DNA of 64,000 nucleotides from Orychophragmus violaceus (lineage: Eukaryota; Streptophyta; Magnoliopsida; Brassicales; Brassicaceae). Each line of letters begins with the position of its first letter. The first letter of the stretch is position 1. Under the pieces are notes generated by a model. It did no database searches. It worked only from the letters and a program-made list of their open reading frames with translations, and was not told where the DNA came from. This document shows positions 35,296 to 44,900 of the stretch, in pieces. The stretch covers positions 28,677,615 through 28,741,614 of the forward strand of contig CM058233.1 of the NCBI GenBank assembly GCA_030180135.1, given 5' to 3'. Made by a program: the position numbers and the translations under genes.

Positions 35296-36047
35296 TCGGT
35301 CTTTCTTTATGTGTAGAGTCCCAGTCAGTCTGCGTGTTTACTTGCTGTAATAGGACTCTAGGATGCGTTGGATCCCGCAAGTCGATTGAAAGCGTTCCGG
35401 TACTTCCGACCCGAATGGATCCTCGGGTAATTGCCTGATTGGTTCACGTGCCTTCGGGTGGTGATTCTGGTTATGGTGTTAGCCTACTGAGTGACGCCGG
35501 CAGGTGTGTGGTCCGGAGAATACGAGGTCATGTCCTAGGTCCGGACTGCATGGAAACTTAGGCTATCAAGGGGTATCCCGAGTCGTTGTGTATCGATGGA
35601 CTGAGAACAGTGTCCTAGGTCGTAGGACTTCGTATTTACTTCTAAGAGTCGTGGGTATTTTTAGTTACCATGGCGGTAGCTAAGTATTCCCATGGAAGTT
35701 ACCGAGTTCGCATAGTAGTCCCAGTGGTGTTAGTGTTGGTTTGCGCAATAGTTAGATCGAGTCTAATCGAGGGCATGTGCCGCAGTCACTTCGATTTCCG
35801 TAGTTGTTGTTGTTGTTAGAGAATGATGTGTGATGTGGAGTTTAATCACGTCACGGTGGCACCTGATAGGCTATTTTATTCCTTTTGATTGTTATTTTGG
35901 GTTTTGGGTGGGATTTGTATTTGTAGGTTAGTTTAGAAGCCTTTAGTGGGGACCGACTCGCTGGGTATTTCTAGATCACTCATTAGACTCTTTTGTTGTT
36001 TTTCAGGTTTAGCTTAGCTCGACGGACGTGGAAGGTCCTCAATGTAG
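35296..36047 (-). mobile_element. LTR-retrotransposon remnant C, inner part
   Basis: GC-richer non-coding sequence unlike its neighbours, without ORFs. It is continuous with 49262-49685 once Athila-B is removed (shared TGTAG duplication). Read on the minus strand from 49685 the combined piece begins TGTAACGCCCC, a common start of plant Gypsy LTRs. Probably part of an LTR of a non-Athila Ty3/Gypsy element; the family is not determined. Confidence 0.5.
36043..36047. repeat. Athila-B target-site duplication, left
   Basis: TGTAG, identical to 49262-49266. Confidence 0.93.
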
Positions 36048-37487
36048 TGATAACTAGGATTTTACAATCCTTTGAGGTACCAATTCCTCAAGCTTATCGA
36101 AGTAGCTTTGAGGTATCGAACCTATTCTGGGACGGATAAAACCAATAAGTATACACTAAACCTCCAGAGTCAAATCTAAAAATTTGGTTTTCAATTTCTA
36201 ACGATCCTAACGAATGCAAATCAAATAGAAGTAAACAAAAGCAAATAAACAAACGATTCAATCAATAGGAAGGATAAGGCCCAAGGGTAAGGGTCAACGG
36301 ATAGGTGACTCGGGATGATCAAGGAATCCTAATTCAAACTTTTAAAAGCTAATCTCCTAGCAAGGAACACACTATGTAAATCGGCTTAATCTCTTAACAC
36401 CAATTCTTCATTTAATTTTGACTCAAGAACAAATCATCATTTGTGAATCAAAATCAAACGAGCATTCAAACAGGTTCCAATTAGCAACCAATCACTCTAG
36501 ACATACATTTTCATGTGCTAGAATATGAAAGTTCTAACAAAGCTAAATACAGGAATTTCATCGAACAGGTTGTGAACAAGAAATTCTAAACATCCTAATC
36601 AATGTGATCAAGATTAACTAGGCATTAAGAGCACTTTGCTAGATGAGATTTTGACAATTAACTACCAGAATTCCATTGATCACCCTTAATCAACCTAATC
36701 CTACCCAACCCACAAGCCTATGGAAAACTACTCACAAATCATAACTAGATCAACAAAACTCATAGAAATAGAGTTGATCATGGTAGATTAGTGAGAGATT
36801 GAAAGATTTGTTGATGGAATAGTAATAGAAATCTAGATTGATCAAAGGATTTTTATGTGTTCTTACAAAAGAGTTTAGAACATCAAAAACTGCATAAGAA
36901 ACAAAATAAAATAGGTTTTTGGCTTAAATAGTCCAAAAGGTGCGAGCCGGGTCAACCCGGAACAAACCGGGTGTTGACCCGGATCCAAGTGCAAATCTGG
37001 GGTCGATATCGGTCAGGTGGACCGATATGCAGACCGATATCGACTCTCGGATTATTTCTGGGTTCGAGCGTATCGGTCCACCTGACCGATATGTGAACCG
37101 ATATGAGCCCTCGAAAATTAATCCGAGAGTCCATATCGGTCGGGTGGACCGATATGGTGGCCGATACTGAGCTCCAAAGCTTTGACGAGGGGCTGTATCG
37201 GCCCGCCTGGCCGATACTCAGACCGATATGGTCCTTCTTTGGCTCTTCCTTGGTCTTCTGAGCTCAAGACTCCACTTCCAAGCTCACCAATGCTCCTAGA
37301 TGCCTCCATTCACCTGCAAAACACAAGAAACACTCCAAATGCAAGCCTAGAATGCCTAATCCTAGTCCTAAACAACTCTAGACTCTAGATGTGACAATGA
37401 CTCGACAAAATGGTAAGAATGATGGAGAAAATAAATCAAAACAAGAACTATATACAAGCCTAAATGCATGAAAATGTATGAATATCA
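36048..37487 (-). repeat. 3' LTR of Athila-B
   Basis: 1440 bp; plus-strand text runs from TGATAACTAGG to GAATATCA, so TG...CA in both orientations. In element orientation it carries four ~63-bp units with ACCGATAT palindromes (37007-37235), then a TATTTAAG TATA-like site (36923-36930). Near-identical to 47822-49261. Confidence 0.96.
37007..37235. repeat. ~63-bp tandem units with ACCGATAT palindromes (3' LTR copy)
   Basis: TATCGG begins at 37007, 37071, 37134 and 37196 (spacing 62-64). Each unit contains an inverted pair of the type TATCGGTC-n-GACCGATA, and a third GACCGATAT. The same array is in the other LTR (48781-49009). Confidence 0.85.
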
Positions 37488-39114
37488 ATTCCCCCAAACT
37501 TGAATCTTGCTTGTCCACAAGCAAGCATAAGTCAATCAATCCATTTGGGAGAAAAGTTTGAAAGCGGGAGCTCATATCCAAAAGTTCAATCAAGATCAAC
37601 AAGTTTCATTTAAAGCTCATGCAACTAAGATGTATCCAAGTCAAGCTTACTCCAAGGATTTAGCCATACTCATCAAGGCCAATTCTCCAACCCATTTCTC
37701 AACTTACACAAGAATTCATATCAACTAGCTCTTTGACATTGATTAAGCATTTCAAGTGGATCCTACTCACAACCAAGTGTTCAAACTCATTTGGCAAGGG
37801 TTAAGGTTTTGAGATAAAGATGATCTCAATCAAGACAAAAAGGGGTTTCTCCACATTCATTTAGGTTCTCTCATGAAGGAATGAATGAGCTTATAGTAAA
37901 AGGCTAAGAGTATAGAAGCAATTGGTGCGTACTAGCATCGATTTCCGTCTACCCATCGCCCCAATGACCTCCACTCTTACTCTAGCCCACCTAGTTTGAG
38001 TCTAACCTTTATCAAGGCTTTTCTTGCCTATCCATCTTTCTCAATCAAAACACTTCCCATGAAGCTTCCCAAGGATCATTTAAAACCTTTCAAAACAATG
38101 GCAATCCTTTTCTTTCAACTTAGCTCAAATCCTTCTTTCTTTAGTAATGACCTCTTTTTCATGAACCCTTTTTTTTTTTCTTTCTTTAAATTGAGCACTT
38201 TGGCTTCTTTTCTTTTCAAAACATGAGGTACTCTCTTCCTTTTTTTTTTTTTTGAAAACACATAAGAGCTCTTTCTTTTTAAACACTTTGCCATCAAATA
38301 CAAGATCCCATTTAACCTCCCTTTTATTCTTTCCCTCTCAAAATCCCTTCCCCCAAACTTCAATCTTAGCCTAATACAAGCAAAAGGTGGCCAAGCTTGC
38401 ATCTATACGGAAATTTTCAACTAGTCGCCTCAAACTCAACACCATTTACTTAGCTCATTCCAAGAGGCCTACCTCTCAACTAGAGTGTTTTTGGGTTTGA
38501 AGGAAAGGTGGTGAAGGGTGCGGGATCTATTCAAGCAAACAAGAGTGGTTAAAGGGAGAAGAATGCTTGAATATTTTGGGGTATCCATGAGTTTAAAAAC
38601 ACTAAGAAGGAGTAGGATAATTGCAAGTCAAGTTAAGGTTCACACTTTGAATAGAGCTAGCTTCAATTCACATTTTGCTTCAGTTTTAAAACAAGGCTAA
38701 ATGTTAGCGTTCCAAGCAAGGTTCGTTCTAGCTTTCATGCTTAACTCGGGATACAATCCTAGTGCACTCAATTAGCTAAAAAAGCTAGCATTCGAAACCA
38801 TTTTCACCCAATTAATCTTTACAAGGAAATTCAATCATTGCTCCCAAATGCATGAATCCTACAACACTAACTAGACTCGATCCTACATGCTTCTTTTTGT
38901 GAAATTTTTTTTTGAAATTTTTTTTAAATTTTTTTGGTTTTTCTATGCCTTAGATGAATGCATGAGACTCAAGATTAGTAAGTGGTCTCTCCCCCAAACT
39001 TAAATCACACGGTCCCTTGTGTGATCTAGGCAAGGAGGATAAACCGAAAACACACAAACAAAAAGCAAACAAAGAAGAGAAGAAAAATATGTACAATGGT
39101 GGAGTGTTACCTGG
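37488..39114 (-). other. Athila-B 3' internal non-coding region with three polypurine-like tracts
   Basis: No coding sequence. On the minus strand AAGTTTGGGGGA occurs three times: 39001-38990, 38360-38349 and 37500-37490. The last directly abuts the 3' LTR and is the expected polypurine tract. The other two, about 0.85 and 1.5 kb upstream, could be secondary plus-strand primers. Poly-T/A runs (38165-38255, 38905-38935) are also present. Confidence 0.75.
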
Positions 39115-40821
39115 CTAGTAGTGGAGGAAAGGAGGTGATGAATCCCCCATGGAGTAGGTCGGGTTGGAGGAGGAGCAGGAAGGTGTCTTCATGGCTCTCC
39201 TCTTCTTCCTCCGGTCCTCGCGGGTAGAGTGGCGGTGAGGATCCTCATAATAGGAGTCATGGGCCATGCGTGCAGATCCTGATGTCTCGTGTCCAGCAAC
39301 CGAGTATCTGCCCTGCTCCAATTCAGCCTGCTCAACCAGAACATCAGCTTCAGCTATCACCTCCTCGGTGGCTGCCTGAATCTCCTCATCTGCACCAGCC
39401 TGAGCTGCTCGGGATGTGGAGGCCTGTCCTGCAGCGCCACTCTTGTCCTTCTTTCCGACAATCATCTTAAGCACTTTGGTCACCTTCTTCAAACAGGAGG
39501 CCATCTTCTTAATGTTCCTACCGTGCCATTTGCTCTGCTTCTGGAGGCTCCGGTTCTGGTCCCTCAATGCCCTGATCGTCCTGTTCTCGATAGGATCATC
39601 GAGAGGCTCAATAATGTACCTGTGCAGCCCATACACCCCAGCAGGTGCGTCGGAAGTATCATGCTCTGCTGCAGCTGCTCTCTGTGACCCGTGAGGTCCA
39701 AACACATGCTCCACTCCCGGTAAGAATCTGATATTAGCTCTGTTGGCAAAGCTTGTAATGTCGGGGTTTGGGAGGAGGTACCCTTCTTCATGGGTAGTGC
39801 CTGAGCACATCCGGTAGAGATGGCGCTCTGGAGGCGGCTTCGAGGCGAGGTAGTGAGTTCTGAGAAGCTGCTGTAAATCCAACCATGCTACTGGTGTAGG
39901 CTCCCCAAACGTCTTCTCATTCAGACTTCCTTCCAGCTTCACTTTCTTCTTCACGAGCAATGGTGTGATCAAACCACCCATACTGAATTTCGGAGCCGAG
40001 TCCCTGACTGACATTGCCCAATCCCTGTGGATGGCAAACTGTTCTACCAAGATGGTAGTATATCTCGGAAGGCGCTCAACTGGTGGTATGGGCCGACCGT
40101 TGGGATAAGTGAGCAGGAGTGGTTGCAGCCCAATGTACAGCATCTTCATTTCCTGTTCGTGGACTTGGTTGGCCTCCTTCCTAGCAAAGAAAGTGTGTGC
40201 CAATGCCTTGTGCACATATCTAATAGCTGGATGTCTGATTCTTGCAGCCTTCATACCCCCTAGCTTAAATGGCCCATCGGCGATCATCTGCCACATTGCC
40301 TCGAGGTCATCCCTCTCAATGAGGATGTTGGAACCCAGCTGAGCACCATGCTCCTGAAAACCGTAGACTGAAGCTATGTCTTCAAACGTCATGCTGAGCT
40401 TCTTCCTACCCATCTGGAAATCAATCTTTCCTCTACTCACTTCTCCCCTCAAAGCTGCCTTTTTCATGTTGACTGACCCTTGCATAGATGAGAAAAATTG
40501 GCATGCTGAGCTCTGGTAGGAGTCACTGGCTAGGCTGAAAAACTCCTTGAGGCCCATGTTCTCTACAATCTCGTTGTAGTCATCCAGCAGCCCGAGCGCA
40601 GTGAGTGTCGGAGTGTGAGGATATCGGGTCGGCCAAAACTGTATCTCCTCCAACTTGTCATATATCTCAGAGGCAGAGTACTTATGTGGCCCCTGAGCCG
40701 TCTTTCTTGGTGCTTCCGGTACCTCTTCCTCAACTGCTACCTCTTTCCCTCTTGATGAAGTTCCCACATCTTCAACCGGCTTTTGTGCTTTTGGTTTTGG
40801 GTTGGCACGCTTTCTCGTCAT
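39115..40821 (-). CDS. Athila-B ORF in the envelope position (Athila ORF-1-type protein), intact
   Basis: 568 codons from the ATG at 40821. The N-terminus is basic (MTRKRANPKPKAQK), followed by an acidic low-complexity stretch. The central domain has EIQFWPTRYPHTPTL, FFSLASDSYQSSACQFF and MTFEDIASVYGF, the signature of the plant-specific family annotated as retrotransposon ORF-1 / Athila protein. The C-terminus is charged, with an E/A-rich segment and RREDRRKKRR-like basic patch. No signal peptide or clear membrane segment was seen, so an envelope role is not supported by sequence. It lies downstream of pol in the same orientation, with its own leader and candidate intron. Function unknown. 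Confidence 0.85.
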   Translation of the reverse strand: MTRKRANPKPKAQKPVEDVGTSSRGKEVAVEEEVPEAPRKTAQGPHKYSASEIYDKLEEIQFWPTRYPHTPTLTALGLLDDYNEIVENMGLKEFFSLASDSYQSSACQFFSSMQGSVNMKKAALRGEVSRGKIDFQMGRKKLSMTFEDIASVYGFQEHGAQLGSNILIERDDLEAMWQMIADGPFKLGGMKAARIRHPAIRYVHKALAHTFFARKEANQVHEQEMKMLYIGLQPLLLTYPNGRPIPPVERLPRYTTILVEQFAIHRDWAMSVRDSAPKFSMGGLITPLLVKKKVKLEGSLNEKTFGEPTPVAWLDLQQLLRTHYLASKPPPERHLYRMCSGTTHEEGYLLPNPDITSFANRANIRFLPGVEHVFGPHGSQRAAAAEHDTSDAPAGVYGLHRYIIEPLDDPIENRTIRALRDQNRSLQKQSKWHGRNIKKMASCLKKVTKVLKMIVGKKDKSGAAGQASTSRAAQAGADEEIQAATEEVIAEADVLVEQAELEQGRYSVAGHETSGSARMAHDSYYEDPHRHSTREDRRKKRRAMKTPSCSSSNPTYSMGDSSPPFLHY

Positions 40822-40825
40822 TGTC

Positions 40826-41396
40826 CTACAAAAGACAACTCATAAAGTGAATCAGCACAGATCGCAATCCAACCACACAATGAATAATAGCTTGAGACAT
40901 CCATGATCAACAATTGTGGGAGCTTAACAATTGCATACTTTTTCAGTTTCAATGGAGCAAGCAAGCATGAACACCTTAACCAAATTCAATTCTAGCTCAG
41001 CATAGGCACAATGTACAAGCAAATCAATCACTTTCTTGAGCAATTCACAATCTTGTCAAACTAAAGCTCTCAACATGCATTTTTGGAATTTTTGTGAAAC
41101 CAAACTCATCCGAATCAAGTAGTATCACAAAGTTAAGCTTTTAACAGTCCAATGCATCATCACAAACCATCCAATTAGAAAACCCCCAATATTTCCGGAA
41201 TTCAAAACTCTCAAGAACCCTAAACCACTAAAGATCGAATTCATTCATTCCTAGGGCGAAATTGGCTATGGGTATTCATTCAAACGCATATTGGGAAGGA
41301 ATTCAAGCAGTATCAACCATCAACAACCAAACAAATTCAAGTTCCAAATTTCCGGGTTTTTCAATCCGAAAATTTTGAGGAAGTTAAGAGCGTTAC
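40826..41396 (-). other. Candidate leader intron before the envelope-position ORF
   Basis: Minus-strand splice donor AACCAAG^GTAACG at 41397/41396 and acceptor TTTTGTAG^GACAATG ending at 40826, four bases before the ORF start codon. 571 nt, T-rich towards the acceptor. The sequence before the donor (about 41397-41600) is CT-rich like a plant 5' leader. Splicing is inferred, not shown. Confidence 0.6.
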
Positions 41397-41680
41397 CTTG
41401 GTTTGTAATGAAGGATGGTGATTGAGAGTGAATGCAAGTGATAGAGCTTTGAAAACCTTGAATTTAGCAATCGAAAACTCGAATTTTGGTTGAGATTTGA
41501 GAGAGAAAAGTGAGTTGGAAGAACTCTCAAAATCCTTGTTGAAATCGCAGAAGAGACAAAGAGAGAAGGAGAATCGCGTGTGAGGAGGAGAAAAGAGGGG
41601 AAAGAAAATCGATTTTGGGTTAAAATCCGGTCAGAACCGGTTTGAAATCGGTTTAGGGTCTGATTGGCTTACCTGGGCGA
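41397..41680 (-). promoter_or_regulatory. CT-rich leader and putative internal promoter
   Basis: In element orientation: ACCGATAT repeat units (41795-41690), then a CCAAT motif (AGCCAATCAG near 41667), then a long CTTCTCTCT-rich stretch up to the splice donor at 41397. No canonical TATA box seen. This arrangement fits an internal promoter for the downstream ORF, but a spliced transcript from the LTR is an equal alternative. Confidence 0.45.
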
Positions 41681-41689
41681 AGGGCGTAT

Positions 41690-41795
41690 CGGTCTGGCCA
41701 ACCGATACGCCGACCGATATCGAGCCTCGGATTATTTTTACCAGAACCGTATCGGCCTGGCCAACCGATACGGAACCCGATATTGGCTCCTACAC
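41690..41795. repeat. Same palindromic units inside the element, before the leader
   Basis: Two units (TATCGG at 41697 and 41760, spacing 63) with the LTR-like pieces GACCGATATCGA and CCTCGGATTATTT. This shows that the LTR repeat module is also present internally, upstream of the envelope-position transcript leader. Confidence 0.85.
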
Positions 41796-41992
41796 CATTT
41801 TTCTTCATTTCCGCGGTCTTTTCTCAACTCCAACTGATCTACAACCTCGTCCTTAAGCCAAAACCTGACAAAACTCAAAACAAAACATCAAAAATAACAA
41901 GCAAAAGACGTATGTACAAGGATAAACATGGGAATGTCTCCCAAGTGCGCTTTTATTTAAAGTCGTTAAGCTCGACTTTGCAAACCGTGATC

Positions 41993-44900
41993 TCAGGCTG
42001 AGGGAGGGCTAGAGAGTGGAATGGAAGTTCCCTCATCTATTACTTCTGAGACGGAGTAATGCTTGAGTCTTTGGCCATTGACCGTGAACTCTTCATCAGA
42101 TTTTCCAAAAAGTACCACTGCTCCATATGGTCTCACCTCCTTCACTCTAAATGGTCCCGACCATCTAGACTTGAGCTTCCCGGGAAACAGCTTCAACCGG
42201 GAGTTAAAAAGCAACACAAGATCTCCTACTTTGAACTCCTTCTTCTGGATCAGCTTATCATGAAAAAGCTTGGTCCTCTCCTTATAGATCTTTGAGCTTT
42301 CAAAAGCCTCAAGCCGTATCTCGTCAAGTTCGTTCAGCTGAATCAGTCTCCTCTCGGTCGCGGTCTTGATGTCAAAGTTCAGCAACTTGACAGCCCACAT
42401 GGCCTTGTATTCCACCTCCACCGGTAAGTGACATGACTTACCATACAGCATGGTGAATGGTGTAGTGCCTAATGGAGTCTTGAAAGCAGTCCTATATGCC
42501 CACAGTGCGTCATCAAGTCTCTTAGCCCAATCTTTCCTTGAAGCTCCAACAGTCTTCTCTAGGATAGCCTTGATTTGCCTATTGGACACTTCAACTTGGC
42601 CACTTGTCTGAGGATGATATGGTGTTGCAACCTTATGCTTCACTCCATACTTCTTCAAAAGGCTCTCGAATAGCCTGTTGATGAAATGTGAGCCTCCATC
42701 ACTGATCACAATCCTCGGGATTCCAAATCTTGGGAAGATGATGCTCTTGAACAGCTTTATCACAACCTTGGCGTCATTAGTTGGACTTGCCACTGCTTCT
42801 ACCCACTTGGAAACATAATCCACAGCTACCAAGATGTAGCTATTCCCGTAAGAAGATGGAAAGGGTCCCATGAAATCAATGCCCCACACATCAAACACTT
42901 CAACTTCAAGGATGGGGTTTTGAGGCATCTCATTCCTTCTACTGATATTCCCCTTTCTCTGACAAGGATCACACTTAGTAATGAACTCTTGGGCATCCTT
43001 GAACATTGTAGGCCACCAAAACCCAGCTTGTAGAGCCTTCTGAACCGTTTTGAAAGTGGCAAAGTGACCACCATAATCTGACCCATGACAATGTAGTAGA
43101 ATGCCTCTCACTTCTTCATCAGCTATGCACCTTCTATAGAGCTGATCCTTGCACAAAGTGTAGAGGTAAGGCTCATCCCAATAGTACCTGTTGACATCTC
43201 TAAAGAACTTCTTCCTTTGGTAGCTATCGAGGCTCGGTGGTTCTTTCCCAACAGCTAGGAAATTGACTATATCAGCATACCACGGTTCCTTGTCTTCAAT
43301 AGAGTTCACTTCCTCGATCTTCATTCTTGTATCATGAGCATCCTTAACAGCCTTGCAAGCCATTAGCTGCTCCTCAGGGAGAGAGTCGTCTAGAGGAACA
43401 GCATCCTCAATTCTCAGTCTTGACAAGTGATCTGCTACCCCATTCTCAATGCCCTTCTTGTCCTTGATTTCCAAATCAAACTCTTGTAGCAACAGTATCC
43501 ACCTCAGTAGCCTTGGCTTGGCATCCTTCTTGGCAAGTAGATACCTCAACGCAGCATGATCCGTGTACACCACAACTTTAGATCCAACCAAGTACGACCT
43601 GAACTTCTCGAAGGCAAACACCACAGCAAGAAGCTCTTTCTCAGTTGTTGCATACCTCACTTGAGCATCGTCCAATGTCCTACTAGCATAGTATATGACA
43701 TGGAGTTTCTTTTCTTTCCTCTGCCCAAGGACTGCTCCCACTGCGTAGTCGCTTGCATCACACATGATCTCAAAAGGCAACTCCCAGTCGGGAGCTTGGA
43801 CTATCGGGGCGCTGATCAAGGCCTCTTTGATCATGTGGAACGCTGCCAAACACTCATCATCAAACACAAAATCTGTCTCCTTACACAGCAGACGTGTAAG
43901 TGGCCTAGCGATCTTTGAGAAGTCCTTAATAAACCGCCGGTAGAAACCTGCATGACCCAAAAAGCTTCGGATCCCCTTCACCGAGTTTGGTGGCTGAAGA
44001 CTTGTCATCACCTCTATCTTAGCCTTATCCACTTCGATACCATTCTCTGAGATCTTGTGACCCAATACAATCCCTTCTGTCACCATGAAGTGACACTTCT
44101 CCCAATTCAGCACGAGGTTCGTCTCTTCACATCTCCTTAAGACCCTGCACAAGTTCAGCAAACAGGAGGAGAAAGAAGAACCATACACAGAAAAATCATC
44201 CATGAAAACTTCCACAATATCCTCAATAAGATCTGAGAAAATAGACATCATGCACCGCTGAAAGGTAGCCGGTGCATTGCACAAGCCAAATGGCATCCTT
44301 CGATAGGCAAAGGTACCATAGGGACAAGTGAATGTCGTTTTCTCCTGATCATTAGGATGTATCGGAATCTGAAAGAACCCACTGTATCCATCAAGAAAAC
44401 AATAGAAAGGATGATTAGCAAGGCGTTCTAGCATTTGATCAATGAACGGTAATGGAAAATGATCCTTCCTAGACGCGGCATTTAGCTTTCTATAGTCAAT
44501 ACACATCCTATGCCCAGTGATAGTTCTAGTAGGAATCAATTCATTGCTGTCATTTTTAACCACAGTAATCTCCCCTTTCTTTGGAACACAATGCACGGGT
44601 GAAACCCAGGTGCTGTCCGAGATAGGGTAGATTATCCCTGCATCAAGCAACTTTAGAATCTCTTTCTTGACTACTTCTTTAAGGTTAGGATTCAATCTCC
44701 TTTGGTGCTCAATAGAAGACATGGATTCATTTTCAAGGTGGATCCTATGAGTACACAAGCTAGGCGACAATCCTTTTATGTCATCAAGTGAATATCCTAT
44801 TGCCTTTCTAAACTTTTTCAATTCAGTGGTCAAAGCAATCAATTCATCATCATTCAGCAACTCATTCACAATGACAGGATATGTAGAGTTTGGGCCAAGA

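Noticed and set aside
36940..37388. Short ORFs in the Athila-B LTRs on both strands (also at 48714-49162)
   Set aside because: They are identical in both LTRs because the LTRs are copies, and they translate palindromic repeat DNA; no evidence of coding.
39115..40821. A real envelope glycoprotein
   Set aside because: No signal peptide, furin-like site or convincing membrane segment seen; it matches the plant Athila ORF-1 protein type of unknown function.
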